DNA of 64,000 nucleotides from an uncultured Neomegalonema sp. (GCA_937990185.1 CALKBI010000005.1:1-64000); one strand, 5' to 3'. Counted from the first letter of the stretch, positions 46,384 to 55,697 are shown. Notes: generated by a model from the sequence alone, not told the origin. Made by a program: numbers and translations.

Positions 46384-46695
46384 ATGAAAGCTATCCTTTC
46401 AGCAGTTGCACTAGCCTCTGTGGGCATCGTTACCACGGCTGTCGCTAATGCAGATTACAAATACGGTTGGTTGACTGGCTCATTGCCTGGCACAGACCTT
46501 GTTGCCGCAAATATCGTCCGTGATCCTGCTTTCGTGGGCGCAAAAGGCGAACAAGATCAGGCAATGGATCAAGCCACCAACGCGCTCAACAGCGATTACT
46601 GCGAGAAAAAAGGCACATCATTTATTGTCGATCCGAAAATCGTCATTTTTGACAAAGGTATCGGCGAGTGGATGATCGGTGGCATCTGCCGCTAA
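46384..46695 (+). CDS. small secreted protein, unknown function
   Basis: 103 residues with a clear signal peptide (MKAILSAVALASVGIVTTAVANA) and a mature part of about 80 residues holding two Cys (SDYCEKKG and GGIC near the end), which could form one disulfide in the periplasm. No family recognised. GAGGAG stands before the ATG. It lies between nuoF and a convergent ligase gene and ends with a clean hairpin. The upstream 239 bp contain an AAGATA/TATCTT inverted repeat (46238-46273) and presumably the promoter. Confidence 0.75.
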   Translation: MKAILSAVALASVGIVTTAVANADYKYGWLTGSLPGTDLVAANIVRDPAFVGAKGEQDQAMDQATNALNSDYCEKKGTSFIVDPKIVIFDKGIGEWMIGGICR

Positions 46696-46701
46696 GAAAT
46701 A

Positions 46702-46736
46702 GAGAGCTTTCCTGATCCGAGGTCGTGAAAGCTCTC
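46702..46736. terminator. hairpin between convergent genes, probable bidirectional terminator
   Basis: Perfect 10-bp stem GAGAGCTTTC (46702-46711) / GAAAGCTCTC (46727-46736) with a 15-base loop. No T-run follows on either strand. Confidence 0.55.
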
Positions 46737-46743
46737 ACCCGCC

Positions 46744-47961
46744 CTACATTGAGCGTTGATCATCAATGACTTTGCCGTCATTCGGCAACTCACCTACCGC
46801 GACGAAGCGAACATCGCCCTTTAGCCGCGATTCAGATTGCAAGGTTGCAACCACCGCATCGGTGTCGCCCTCGCCTTCACAAATCAAAACCATACTGTCT
46901 TTGCCGCCTGTCTCGGTTACTTCGAGGCGGACTTTCTCAAAACCATGGGCTTTAGCAACGCGGGCAACTTGCTCGGGGTGAACAAACATGCCTTTGACCT
47001 TAGTAGTTTGATCCGCACGGCCCATCCATCCTTTGAGACGGGTGTTCGTGCGTCCCGTTGGGCACTCACCCGACAAGATGGCCGACAAATCACCTGTGGC
47101 AAAGCGGATCAGCGGATATGAAGGATCAAAGACGGTGACGACAACTTCGCCGACCTCGCCTTCAGGTACTGGGTCGCCAGTGCCGGGGCGGACGATTTCG
47201 ACAAGTACATCTTCGTCGATAATCAAACCTTCCTTCGCCGACGTTTCATAAGCAATCAAGCCAACATCTGCCGTGCCATAGTTTTGCAGGCAGGAGATAC
47301 CGCGATCTTCATACCAAGCCCGAAGGTCAGGAAATAAAGGCCCACCGCCGACGGATGCTTTTTTGATGCTCGTAACCGGCTGGCCGCTTTCGTCAGCCTT
47401 CTCCAAAATCGTCTTCAGGAAATCCGGCGTGCCTGCATAAGCCGTGGTTCCATACCTCCGCATGGCAAGGGCTTGCTGTTCGGTATTGCCAATGCCGCCG
47501 GGAAAGACCGCACACCCTAATGCACGGGAGGCACTGTCAAACATGAAACCCGCCGGCGTTAAGTGATAGGAAAAGCAGTTATGGGCGATATCTCCGGCAA
47601 CAAATCCCGCAGCACGCAACGCGCGGGAAAAGCGCCAGATATCGCCATCCGTTCCTTGAGGTTCGGCAATCGGTCCGGGAGAGAGGAACAGCCGCGCCAT
47701 CGCATCAGGGGCTAGTGTACCCAGACCACCAAAAGGCGGTGCAGCTTCTTGTGCAGCAATCAGATCGGATTTGCGAAGGACCGGCAAAGCCGCAAGCGCC
47801 GCGCGGGATGTCAGGCCACCCGCATCAATGCCTTGCAAGCTTTTGGCGTAATGCGCACTGCCCACGCTCGCTTGGGCGAAAGCCTGCCTTAGCGCCGCAA
47901 ACAGGGCCGTTTCACGTTCATCCTGCGAGCGGGTTTCGCGTGGATCAAGAGGGCTGGTCAT
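46744..47961 (-). CDS. phenylacetate-CoA ligase (PaaK)-like adenylate-forming enzyme
   Basis: ANL-superfamily protein, 405 residues from ATG 47961 (AAGGA upstream). The PaaK-type middle and C-terminal parts are clear: SIKKASVGGGPLFPDLRAWYED, CLQNYGTADVGLIAYE, LIRFATGDLSAIL and RLKGWMGRADQTTKVKGMFVHPEQV. The P-loop, normally S-S-G-T-T-G, is replaced around residue 93 by LSPGPIAEPQ, so ATP handling may differ; the catalytic Lys near the end is also not obvious (NDGKVIDDQ). It lies 73 bp downstream of a thioesterase gene on the same strand, suggesting an acyl-CoA pathway. The substrate is unknown. Confidence 0.85.
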   Translation of the reverse strand: MTSPLDPRETRSQDERETALFAALRQAFAQASVGSAHYAKSLQGIDAGGLTSRAALAALPVLRKSDLIAAQEAAPPFGGLGTLAPDAMARLFLSPGPIAEPQGTDGDIWRFSRALRAAGFVAGDIAHNCFSYHLTPAGFMFDSASRALGCAVFPGGIGNTEQQALAMRRYGTTAYAGTPDFLKTILEKADESGQPVTSIKKASVGGGPLFPDLRAWYEDRGISCLQNYGTADVGLIAYETSAKEGLIIDEDVLVEIVRPGTGDPVPEGEVGEVVVTVFDPSYPLIRFATGDLSAILSGECPTGRTNTRLKGWMGRADQTTKVKGMFVHPEQVARVAKAHGFEKVRLEVTETGGKDSMVLICEGEGDTDAVVATLQSESRLKGDVRFVAVGELPNDGKVIDDQRSM

Positions 47962-48034
47962 GGCGGTGTCCTTATCGCGAATTATATGTGGCAAAGCCTA
48001 TGATGACTGAGAAGCGATCAACTGTCATCTGTCC

Positions 48035-48475
48035 TCAAACAACCAAAGCGTCAACGACTGCGCGTAAGTCATCTGGTAGAGCAGCGACCGGTTTATGGGT
48101 ATCGCGGTTTACATAGACATGGATAAAATGACCGGCGGCGCTGGCCTTATCTTCGCCCTCACGGAAAAGCCCGATGCCATAACGAACCGAACTGCCCCCG
48201 ATACGCTCGACACGTAACCCGCCGGTAATCATGTCAGGGAAGGCGATGGGTGCGAAATAATTGCATTGGGTCTGAACGACAAAAGCAATGGTCTCGCTCG
48301 TCTCATAGTGAAAGACACCCGTTTCCATCAGATGCCCGCAAACCACGGTGTCAAAAAAGCTGTAATAGTTGACGTTATTCACATGACCAAAGACGTCATT
48401 GTCTTTCCAGCGGGTCGTGATGTCGCGAAAGGCGCGATAATCACTGCGTAAGGTCGGCGTAGGGCGATCCGTCAT
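48035..48475 (-). CDS. acyl-CoA thioesterase, 4-hydroxybenzoyl-CoA thioesterase family
   Basis: Hotdog-fold thioesterase, 146 residues. The start ATG 48475 follows GGAAAG. The family signature is ITTRWKDNDVFGHVNNVNYYSFFDT with the catalytic Asp in DNDVFGHV, and the strand TQCNYFAPIAFPD. It probably hydrolyses a cytosolic acyl-CoA; the adjacent PaaK-like ligase on the same strand suggests a shared pathway. Upstream, an AAA ATPase gene on the same strand ends 37 bp away. Confidence 0.9.
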   Translation of the reverse strand: MTDRPTPTLRSDYRAFRDITTRWKDNDVFGHVNNVNYYSFFDTVVCGHLMETGVFHYETSETIAFVVQTQCNYFAPIAFPDMITGGLRVERIGGSSVRYGIGLFREGEDKASAAGHFIHVYVNRDTHKPVAALPDDLRAVVDALVV

Positions 48476-48512
48476 GTGCTTTCCAAAACTCTTCAAATTG
48501 TCTCATCAATTT

Positions 48513-49628
48513 TTAGCTCCAGCGGGCATCCCCTGATGACCGTGACGACAAGATGGTTTCCCCGCGCCGTTTCTCTAAGTTCACCCGCGTCGCCGCGCCT
48601 TCGACTTCTAAAATATCGGCCAAACGATGAGAATGCGTCACGACAATCATCTGCGTGTCTTCGGATGCCCGCAAGATCATCTTCGCTAGTGGCGAGATCA
48701 ACTCATCATGCAAGCTGGCTTCCGGCTCGTTCAACGCAATAAAAGGAGGACGGCGGTAGGAGCAGAGCGCGCCGACAAGACACAGATATCGCAACGTCCC
48801 ATCCGACATCTCATGCGCAGCAAAGGCACGCTTGAAATCAGGCGTTTGAAGCGAAACCGAATGTCGGCCCGCCGCCGCATCAAATTGAAGCATCGCACCG
48901 GGGAAAGCCTCGTCAATCGCCAACCCGATTTCCGAGCGCACATAATCCTGTGGACCATCTTTCAGGTGCATGACCGTCGCCAAGACCGCCGCTAAATTCG
49001 CACCGTCAGAATCAAGCACAGGCGAGCAAACCGCGACCTGCGGTTGGCGGATGGGCGAGTCCGCATCAGTCCGAAACGCATGGTGAAACCGCCAGCCCGC
49101 CAAAGCCCTTTGAATGCGCTCTAATTCAGGAAATTGTCTTGGATCACGCAGCATCGACAGTGCTGTCTCAGCCATCAACAGCATATTTTGATAGGGCTGC
49201 CATTTTCCATCAGAGTCACGGGTGAGGATACTCGGACCTTTGCGCTGCATCATCACGGCCAGACGATCTCGGTGAGTCATCGAAACCGTCTCTTCTTTGA
49301 CCACAGGATCTAGTGCAAGCGCAGGGTCCGTTGGTCCCGGCAGGCCAAGTTTCAAGGCATATCTGATATCGTCAAAATCTATCGCAAGGCTCATGGAACG
49401 GCTTGCGTTGCGTTGAATCTCGCCCGCCCAAAGCACTGATTTCATACCGCCTTCAAAAGCGATAGCATTCGCAAGCTGACCCGTAGCCGCCTCGCGTAAT
49501 AAGGAGAGCGCCCGGTACAGGTTTGATTTTCCCGCACCATTAGCGCCAACAACAACCGTCAGTTGTCCCAACTCGAACTCAAGAGCGCGGATCGAGCGAT
49601 ATCCTTCGACTCTGATCCCCCTCAGCAC
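48513..49628 (-). CDS. SMC/RecF-like AAA-family ATPase
   Basis: 371 residues. Walker A is VVVGANGAGKSNLYRALSLL near residue 25, a signature-like EMSDGTLRYLCLVGALCS sits near 280 and Walker B is FIALNEPEASLHDEL near 310, with Asn where most ATPases have Asp; Asn here is common in this AAA subgroup. The H-loop is VVTHSHRLADIL. Between them is a helical insert rather than a long coiled coil. Such single-gene RecF-like ATPases are widespread and mostly uncharacterised; no nuclease or toxin partner lies next to it, so I do not call it a defence system. grpE ends 6 bp upstream on the same strand. Confidence 0.82.
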   Translation of the reverse strand: MLRGIRVEGYRSIRALEFELGQLTVVVGANGAGKSNLYRALSLLREAATGQLANAIAFEGGMKSVLWAGEIQRNASRSMSLAIDFDDIRYALKLGLPGPTDPALALDPVVKEETVSMTHRDRLAVMMQRKGPSILTRDSDGKWQPYQNMLLMAETALSMLRDPRQFPELERIQRALAGWRFHHAFRTDADSPIRQPQVAVCSPVLDSDGANLAAVLATVMHLKDGPQDYVRSEIGLAIDEAFPGAMLQFDAAAGRHSVSLQTPDFKRAFAAHEMSDGTLRYLCLVGALCSYRRPPFIALNEPEASLHDELISPLAKMILRASEDTQMIVVTHSHRLADILEVEGAATRVNLEKRRGETILSSRSSGDARWS

Positions 49629-49634
49629 GTCAGG

Positions 49635-50390
49635 TTAAGAGGGTTGCTGAGGGCCGGGGTTCGGTTGTTCACCGCTCGCCGCAGGTTCATTATTTGCCTC
49701 AGGTGAGGGAGCAGTCGTAGGTCCAGCGGGCGCTGTCCCTGCCGGGTTTTTCGCAACGCCAACCATTGCAGCGCGCAGCAAACGATCCGCAATAATGAAG
49801 CCGGGCTGCATGACTTGAATAATCGTGTTGTTTTCAGCGCCCGGTGCAGGGGCTTCAAACATCGCCTGATGCAAATTCGCGTCGAATTTATCGCCAAGTT
49901 CAGGCGTAACCGGCGCGATCTTGTGCTTCGCGAAAACATTAACAAGTTCGCGCTTGGTCAGTTCTACGCCCTCGATAAACTCAGGCGCATTCTCTTTGAC
50001 CGTATTATCCGCCGCCTCCAAAGCACGGTTGAGATTGTCGTAAACCGCGAGCATATCTCTGGCGAGCCGAACGCTGCCGTATTTCTCGGCTTCCTCGCGG
50101 TCTTTCATAGCGCGGCGGCGGATATTTTCGCCCTCCGCCAATGCGCGCAGGCGCTTGTCGTTCATGTCGTCGCGTTCAGCTTCAACAGCGACAAGCTGCT
50201 GTTGCAGGAATTCTAGTGGAGATTTTGGCGGCAATGGCTCGCCATTCTCATCCAATTCAGGAGCCGCCGCTTGGGGCGCTCCAGTCTTATCAGTAAAATC
50301 AAAGACATCAGCCTCGAACTGTGGCTCCATTGGCTTTGGAGGCACGTATTCTGCGTCTTCGTCATCTGGTGTGATAGGAGTATCCGCCAT
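49635..50390 (-). CDS. grpE: nucleotide exchange factor GrpE
   Basis: DnaK nucleotide exchange factor, 251 residues. A disordered acidic N-terminus precedes a long helix (LEFLQQQLVAVEAERDDMNDKRLRALAEGENIRRRAMKDREEAEKYGSVRLARDMLAVYDNLNRAL). The C-terminal beta-wing has GDKFDANLHQAMFEAP and the IIQVMQPGFIIADRLLRAAMVGVAK signature. An unusually long Pro/Ala/Gln-rich tail follows. It directly follows hrcA (adjacent stop and start), the standard heat-shock pair. Confidence 0.96.
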   Translation of the reverse strand: MADTPITPDDEDAEYVPPKPMEPQFEADVFDFTDKTGAPQAAAPELDENGEPLPPKSPLEFLQQQLVAVEAERDDMNDKRLRALAEGENIRRRAMKDREEAEKYGSVRLARDMLAVYDNLNRALEAADNTVKENAPEFIEGVELTKRELVNVFAKHKIAPVTPELGDKFDANLHQAMFEAPAPGAENNTIIQVMQPGFIIADRLLRAAMVGVAKNPAGTAPAGPTTAPSPEANNEPAASGEQPNPGPQQPS

Positions 50391-51488
50391 TCAGCTTTGC
50401 CTTGTCGTTCCTAATTTCGGTGCCCCTGCTCTGCCAACCAATTGGCCCACCATACGGGCCGTATAATCGACAATCGGCAGAATGCGAGCATAGTTTAGAC
50501 GGGTAGGTCCAATCACGCCCAGCGCTCCGATGATATTTTGGTCGCTATCCATATACGGAGAAATCACTAACGCGGAACCCGAATGAGAAAATAATTTACT
50601 TTCAGCACCAATAAAGACCCGAACACCCTCGCCGCCCTCTGCCAATTCTAGTATTTGGGCAAGATCACGTTTGCGTTCAAGCTCATCAAACAATTTTCGA
50701 ACGCTTTCTAACTCATCCAGTGCTGTATTTTCAGCAATAAGATTCGACAATCCGCGCACGATCAGGCGTGCATCATCAGAATCGCTCGGGCCGCTCCATT
50801 CGGCCAGACCTGCTTCGATGAGCGCCTGAGCCGCCGCATCAAGCTCCGCTCTGCTGCGCGTAATGCCTTCTCCAACTGCGAGACGCGCCTCTTCCAGCGT
50901 CAGGCCGCGCATGTGAGCGTTAAGAAAATTAGTCGCTTCCGCAATCGCCGATGGTGTCAGGCCAGTCGGCGTTTGTAACAGCCGGTTCTCCACGGCTCCG
51001 TCTGCTGTGGCAATAACCGCCAGCGCCCGTCCTTCTGAGAGCGGCGCGACCTCAATATGCTTGATCGGAGCATCACGTTTCGGGGCAATCACCAGACTGG
51101 CACAGCGCGAGAGGCCAGACAGCGCATGACTCGCTTCATCAAGCAGGTTTTGAACCCCGGTATCGTCATTGCTGAGCGCATTTTCGATGCTGGCGCGCTC
51201 TTGAGGGCCAATTTCTCCGATTTGGAGGAACCCGTCGAGAAAGAGCCGCAAGCCCGACTGAGTCGGCACACGCCCGGCGCTGACATGAGGCGCGGCAATA
51301 AGTCCCGCAAGCTCAAGATCCTGCATCACATTACGGATCGAAGCCGGAGAAAGAGGGTCTTCCAGAGAACGCGACAGGGTGCGCGATCCCACCGGATCAC
51401 CATCTTTAAGATACATCTCGACCACGCGCCGAAAAATCTCGCGGCTGCGCGCGTCGAGGTCATCTAATCCTGCGGCCTGTTCTACCAT
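50391..51488 (-). CDS. hrcA: heat-inducible transcription repressor HrcA
   Basis: Repressor of groE/dnaK-type operons that binds the CIRCE inverted repeat, 365 residues. N-terminal winged helix: LDARSREIFRRVVEMYLKDGDPVGSRTLSR and LSPASIRNVMQDLELAGLI. C-terminal GAF-like and dimerisation parts contain FIGAESKLFSHSGSALVISPYM and GALGVIGPTRLNYARILPIVDYTARMVGQ. I saw no CIRCE element upstream of hrcA in this window. Followed directly by grpE. Confidence 0.96.
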   Translation of the reverse strand: MVEQAAGLDDLDARSREIFRRVVEMYLKDGDPVGSRTLSRSLEDPLSPASIRNVMQDLELAGLIAAPHVSAGRVPTQSGLRLFLDGFLQIGEIGPQERASIENALSNDDTGVQNLLDEASHALSGLSRCASLVIAPKRDAPIKHIEVAPLSEGRALAVIATADGAVENRLLQTPTGLTPSAIAEATNFLNAHMRGLTLEEARLAVGEGITRSRAELDAAAQALIEAGLAEWSGPSDSDDARLIVRGLSNLIAENTALDELESVRKLFDELERKRDLAQILELAEGGEGVRVFIGAESKLFSHSGSALVISPYMDSDQNIIGALGVIGPTRLNYARILPIVDYTARMVGQLVGRAGAPKLGTTRQS

Positions 51489-51529
51489 GTCTCAGAGCTA
51501 GGCCCGTCGGCGTGTTACGTCAATCCGCC

Positions 51530-51841
51530 TTACTGTGTGTTGACCGTAACTGCGCTGGTCGAAGGTGTCGGTGTTTGCGCATTGAGCGGCTCTGATGCCT
51601 TAGGCGTTCGCTCGGAATGACTGGCCAGTTGAATCGCAAAGGGATCAAAACCTTGGGTTAGAGCCGGATTTTTAACGGCATTACGGGCAATGACAGCAGC
51701 ATTATACTGGCTACACGCAGTATAAACACCTGTACGACATGCAGATTGCAGAGCGCTCAGGGTATCAGCGCTTGCAGGTGTAATCTGTGCTCCAAAAGAA
51801 AATCCGAATGTCAGAAAAGCTGCAGTAAGCATGATTTTCAC
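51530..51841 (-). CDS. small secreted Ala/Thr-rich protein, unknown function
   Basis: 103 residues with a signal peptide (MKIMLTAAFLTFGFSFGAQITPASA, probable cleavage before DT). The mature part has two Cys (SACRTGVYTACSQY) that could pair, and a Ser/Thr/Pro-rich tail. No family recognised. GGAGG precedes the ATG. It interrupts the usual back-to-back hrcA and rph arrangement, lying 41 bp upstream of hrcA on the same strand. Confidence 0.7.
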   Translation of the reverse strand: MKIMLTAAFLTFGFSFGAQITPASADTLSALQSACRTGVYTACSQYNAAVIARNAVKNPALTQGFDPFAIQLASHSERTPKASEPLNAQTPTPSTSAVTVNTQ

Positions 51842-52015
51842 GATTGACCTCCTTCTTTAGCGTTGCAAGACACCATACCATATAAACCTAAAGTGGCAAA
51901 TTTGTAGAGTGATCAACATCACGGACGTGTGGTTTCAGACGGGATGAACCTCCGATCACTGGACGCTTCCTCCCGCTCGGGCTAGGGAACACAACACATA
52001 ATCTTAGAATGAGGT

Positions 52016-52744
52016 ATGAATATGCGTCCTTCCGGTCGTGCACAGGATGAAATGCGCAATGTGACGCTACAAGCAGATTGCTCAAAACATGCGGAGGGGT
52101 CCTGCTATGCGAAATTTGGCGATACGCACGTCCTTTGCACCGCAAGCATCGAGGATAAACCGCCGAGTTGGTTGCGCGGTTCCGGCAAAGGCTGGGTGAC
52201 GGCAGAATACGGGATGCTGCCTCGGGCGACAAATACCCGCAACCGGCGCGAAGCCAAAGCGATCAGCCAAACCGGACGGACACAAGAAATTCAGCGTCTC
52301 ATCGGGCGTTCATTGCGGGCGGGCGTCGATCTCCATGCGCTCGGGGAACGCATGATCACGATTGACTGTGATGTGATTCAAGCCGATGGCGGAACGCGCA
52401 CTGCTGCGATTACCGGCGGTTTCGTTGCACTTTGGCGTGCATGTGCGGCGCTCAAGCGCGCGGGCAATCTCCCGACATGGCCAATTCGCGAGCATGTCGC
52501 GGCAATTTCCTGTGGCATCTATGCCGGAAAGCCGGTTCTTGATCTTGATTATGACGAAGACTCTGTGGCCGGGGCAGACGGTAACTTCGTCATCACCGAA
52601 AGCGGTGGCTTGGTCGAAGTGCAGGCCAGCGCCGAAGGCGAAGTCTTCGAGCGGGCGCAATTCGAAGAATTGATGCGCCTTGCAGATAAAGGCGTGGCAG
52701 AACTGGTCGCATTGCAAAAAGATGCTATCGGCGTCGGAACCTGA
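52016..52744 (+). CDS. rph: ribonuclease PH
   Basis: Phosphorolytic 3'-5' exoribonuclease that trims tRNA 3' ends, 242 residues, family length. Motifs: [73 protein letters not shown] (phosphate-binding Arg) and [22 protein letters not shown]. The start is ATG 52016 or the ATG two codons later. The stop shares one base with rdgB (TGATG). rph-rdgB-hemW divergent from hrcA-grpE is the classic alphaproteobacterial layout. Confidence 0.97.
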   Translation: MNMRPSGRAQDEMRNVTLQADCSKHAEGSCYAKFGDTHVLCTASIEDKPPSWLRGSGKGWVTAEYGMLPRATNTRNRREAKAISQTGRTQEIQRLIGRSLRAGVDLHALGERMITIDCDVIQADGGTRTAAITGGFVALWRACAALKRAGNLPTWPIREHVAAISCGIYAGKPVLDLDYDEDSVAGADGNFVITESGGLVEVQASAEGEVFERAQFEELMRLADKGVAELVALQKDAIGVGT

Positions 52745-53358
52745 TGCGCCGCAAACTCGATAAAAGCCGCGATGGGACAACGCTGGTCATCGCCACGCAT
52801 AACCAAGGCAAGCTGCGCGAGATCAATGAGCTGATCGAGCCTTATGGCTTCGCGGCAGTCTCGGTGGGCGAGCTTGGCCTGCCGGAACCGGCCGAGGACG
52901 GCACGACCTATATCGAGAATGCCCGAATCAAAGCACTGGCGGCGGCAACGGCATCAGGTAAACCCGCCCTCGCAGACGATTCGGGTATTTCGATTGATGC
53001 CTTGCACGGCGCGCCGGGGATATTCTCGGCGCGCTGGGCGGTGGATAAAAAATTCGGTCCGGCAATGGAACGCGTCGAAGAAGAACTCGCATGGCGCGAA
53101 GCTCTGACCGAGCCGAAAGCCCATTTCGTCAGCGCCCTCACGATTGCATGGCCGGACGGCCATATGGAGGATTTCGAGGGCACAGTGCATGGCACACTGA
53201 CCTTCCCTCCGCGTGGAGATCATGGCTTCGGCTATGATCCGATTTTCATTGCCGAAGGCCAATCGCAAACATTCGGCGAGATTGATCCGTCGATCAAAAA
53301 CGCGATGAGCCATCGGGCGGATGCTTTCAAACAGCTCGCGGCGGTATGTCTGGAGTGA
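52744..53358 (+). CDS. rdgB: non-canonical purine NTP pyrophosphatase RdgB/HAM1
   Basis: House-cleaning enzyme that hydrolyses ITP, dITP and XTP to monophosphates, 204 residues. Motifs: LVIATHNQGKLREINELI, TYIENARIKALAAA, LADDSGISIDALHGAPGIFSARWA and HGFGYDPIFIAEG, then AMSHRADAFKQL. One-base overlap with rph and 13-base overlap with hemW, so all three are co-translated. Confidence 0.97.
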   Translation: MRRKLDKSRDGTTLVIATHNQGKLREINELIEPYGFAAVSVGELGLPEPAEDGTTYIENARIKALAAATASGKPALADDSGISIDALHGAPGIFSARWAVDKKFGPAMERVEEELAWREALTEPKAHFVSALTIAWPDGHMEDFEGTVHGTLTFPPRGDHGFGYDPIFIAEGQSQTFGEIDPSIKNAMSHRADAFKQLAAVCLE

Positions 53359-54506
53359 CGGACGGGCAAAAAGCGGGCTTCGGCGTTTATGTCCATTGGC
53401 CGTTTTGTGCCGCCAAATGTCCTTACTGCGATTTCAATTCCCATGTGCGACGGGAGGTTGACCAAACCCGTTGGCGCGATGCCCTTGTGCGAGCCTTGAA
53501 AGCGGAGGCGGGGCGAACGCCGGAACGGATTGTCGATACGGTTTTCTTCGGGGGAGGCACGCCCTCGCTGATGCCTCCCGAGACGGTTGCGGCGGTCATT
53601 GAAACCATACGCAGCGAATGGACGCTTGCCTCTGATGCGGAGATAACACTTGAAGCCAACCCTACTTCGGTAGAGGCGGGGAAGTTTCGAGCCTTCAGCG
53701 CGGCGGGTGTCAATCGCGTTTCAATGGGGGTGCAAGCTCTCAATGACACAGACCTCAAAGCCTTGGGCCGGAAGCATTCGGTGGCAGAAGCTCGTGCCGC
53801 TTTCGATATCGCCCGCAACGTCTTTGACCGCGTGAGCTTTGATCTCATTTATGCGCGTATGGGACAGAGTGTCGAGCAATGGCGGGCAGAGCTGCGCGAA
53901 GCTCTCGATATGGCCGTCGATCATCTGTCACTCTATCAACTGACCATCGAAGCCGGAACACGTTTTGCCGATCTTTACCGGCTCGGGAAGCTCAAAACCC
54001 CGACCGATGAAGCGGCGGCTGCGATGTATGACGCGACGCAGAAAATCTGCGAAGAGGCCGGTATGCCCGCCTATGAGATTTCTAATCACGCAAGACCCGG
54101 CGCACAGAGCAGGCACAATCTGATTTACTGGCGCTATGGCGATTATGTTGGCGTCGGGCCGGGCGCGCATGGACGGTTGACGCTTGAGCAAGGGCGCGTT
54201 GCGACAGAGACGTTGCTCGCGCCGGAAGCGTGGCTGGAGGCGGCGGATCGTGATGCCATCGGCTCGGCGGGAGAGACCGCGATTGCTCCCGAAGATCAGG
54301 CAACCGAATATTTGTTGATGTGCTTACGGCTGCGCGAAGGTGCGGACCTCGCGCGATACGAAGCCCTCGGCGGCACGGCCCTTGATCCGGCGCGCATTGC
54401 CGAGTTGGTCGGGGATGGTATGTTAGAGCAAAAAGGCACTCAGTTAATCGCCACCCCTCAAGGCCGCATTTTACTCAATGCTTTGCTGGCTAAACTGCTA
54501 ACGTAA
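53346..54506 (+). CDS. hemW: radical SAM family haem chaperone HemW
   Basis: Radical SAM protein, formerly annotated as oxygen-independent coproporphyrinogen oxidase-like, now known as a haem chaperone for respiratory enzymes. 386 residues. The cluster motif CxxxCxxC is C21, C25, C28 in WPFCAAKCPYCDFNSH. GGGTPSLM binds SAM; NPTSVEAGKF and RVSMGVQALND are family blocks, and the HemW C-terminal domain ends the protein. The N-terminus lacks the extra Cys-rich extension of true HemN, supporting HemW. Confidence 0.95.
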   Translation: MSGVTDGQKAGFGVYVHWPFCAAKCPYCDFNSHVRREVDQTRWRDALVRALKAEAGRTPERIVDTVFFGGGTPSLMPPETVAAVIETIRSEWTLASDAEITLEANPTSVEAGKFRAFSAAGVNRVSMGVQALNDTDLKALGRKHSVAEARAAFDIARNVFDRVSFDLIYARMGQSVEQWRAELREALDMAVDHLSLYQLTIEAGTRFADLYRLGKLKTPTDEAAAAMYDATQKICEEAGMPAYEISNHARPGAQSRHNLIYWRYGDYVGVGPGAHGRLTLEQGRVATETLLAPEAWLEAADRDAIGSAGETAIAPEDQATEYLLMCLRLREGADLARYEALGGTALDPARIAELVGDGMLEQKGTQLIATPQGRILLNALLAKLLT

Positions 54507-54548
54507 AAGCGCCGGACATCCGTCAACGCTTCGCAGCGCACCCACCAT

Positions 54549-55697
54549 TCAAACCTCCACCAAATCCAGTGCGCTGCGCGACAGGCGTTCGACGCCCGTT
54601 TCTGTCACCAACACTGAATGGCCCCAGCACATCGCAAGGTCCGCATCTGAATCCATCAGGATCATGTGCAAAAAGAACACCTGTCCGGCTTGCATGATCA
54701 GCGGATTGCCTTCGTAGAACATCGGAAAGTCAACCCAGATCGGGTTATACACCGCGCCCATGCCATAACCGCAGGCTTGCAGACGGGCGTGGTTTAAGCC
54801 GCACTTGTCGAAGACGCGCGCATGGGCATCAAATACATTACCCATAGGATCGCCGGGTCGGATCGCGGCTTCGCAAGCCTCCAGCGCTTCAACAGCGGCG
54901 CCATGCATGTGCTTTTGCGCGGCATTCGCCTCGCCAACTATCAATGTCCGCATCATCGCGGCGTGATAGCGCGCATACGCTCCCGACCATTCCAGCGTCA
55001 GTTGGTCTTGCGCGTCCAGATGGCGGCGACCGGAGTAATACCGGCACAGCAAAGCCCCGCTCCCCGAACCGAGAATGAACTCGTTACCTGCATAATCACC
55101 GCCACCCTTGAACACAGCCCCTTGCATGGCCGCGAGTATGTCGCCTTCAAAAGCCCCCGCTCGCGTCGTCTCCAGCGCGGCATCCAGCGCATCATCCGAA
55201 AGCGCCGCAGCTCGGCGATGCATGGCGATTTCAGCCGGGGATTTTACACGGCGACAGGCGCGGAGTACCTCCGAGGCTTCGATCAGATCGGGGATGGCGG
55301 CGCGCACCATGTCACCATTCCAAGTGGTCAGGCCGGGTGTTTGCGTCTCCCAGCCAATGCGTTTGCCTGTCAGGTTCCGCTTTGCCAGCAAAGCCGCGAG
55401 GTCTTGTGCAGGCGTTGCCCCCTCAACTTCGGTCCAGATATGAATATGGTCATCATCAAGGGTTGAGGTATGGCGCGCTTGGCGTAAATCCGGCGCGCGG
55501 GTCAGCAAATCAACCTCTCCTTCCGCACTCAATATCATGCACTGAAACATCGCAAAGCCGAACGTGTCATAGCCGGTGAGCCAGAGATGGCTTTCGGGAG
55601 CAAATAACAGAATGGCATCGAGATTGGCGGCTTCGAGGGCGGCCTGCGCCCGCGAAAGGCGCGCGGCAAATTCATCGGCTTCAAAATGTATCGGCAT
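54549..55697 (-). CDS. M24-family (creatinase/Xaa-Pro peptidase-like) hydrolase without canonical metal ligands
   Basis: Pita-bread fold protein, 382 residues from the ATG at 55697; the frame is open to 55796 but runs into the preceding terminator, so the later start is preferred. An N-terminal creatinase domain (AALEAANLDAILLFAPESHLWLTGYD) is followed by the M24 core (CRRVKSPAEIAMHRRAAAL). In metalloaminopeptidases the core has Asp-x11-Asp; here it reads TLEWSGAYARYHAAMMRT, with Glu and Ala, so the dimetal site is lost, as in creatinase and in ectoine hydrolase (DoeA/EutD). Ectoine hydrolase is an attractive guess, but no ectoine genes lie nearby. Confidence 0.8.
   Translation of the reverse strand: MPIHFEADEFAARLSRAQAALEAANLDAILLFAPESHLWLTGYDTFGFAMFQCMILSAEGEVDLLTRAPDLRQARHTSTLDDDHIHIWTEVEGATPAQDLAALLAKRNLTGKRIGWETQTPGLTTWNGDMVRAAIPDLIEASEVLRACRRVKSPAEIAMHRRAAALSDDALDAALETTRAGAFEGDILAAMQGAVFKGGGDYAGNEFILGSGSGALLCRYYSGRRHLDAQDQLTLEWSGAYARYHAAMMRTLIVGEANAAQKHMHGAAVEALEACEAAIRPGDPMGNVFDAHARVFDKCGLNHARLQACGYGMGAVYNPIWVDFPMFYEGNPLIMQAGQVFFLHMILMDSDADLAMCWGHSVLVTETGVERLSRSALDLVEV

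Noticed and set aside
48513-49628. RecF-like AAA ATPase considered as part of a defence system
   Set aside because: No nuclease, reverse transcriptase or toxin partner adjacent; neighbours are housekeeping genes (grpE, hrcA) and a thioesterase.
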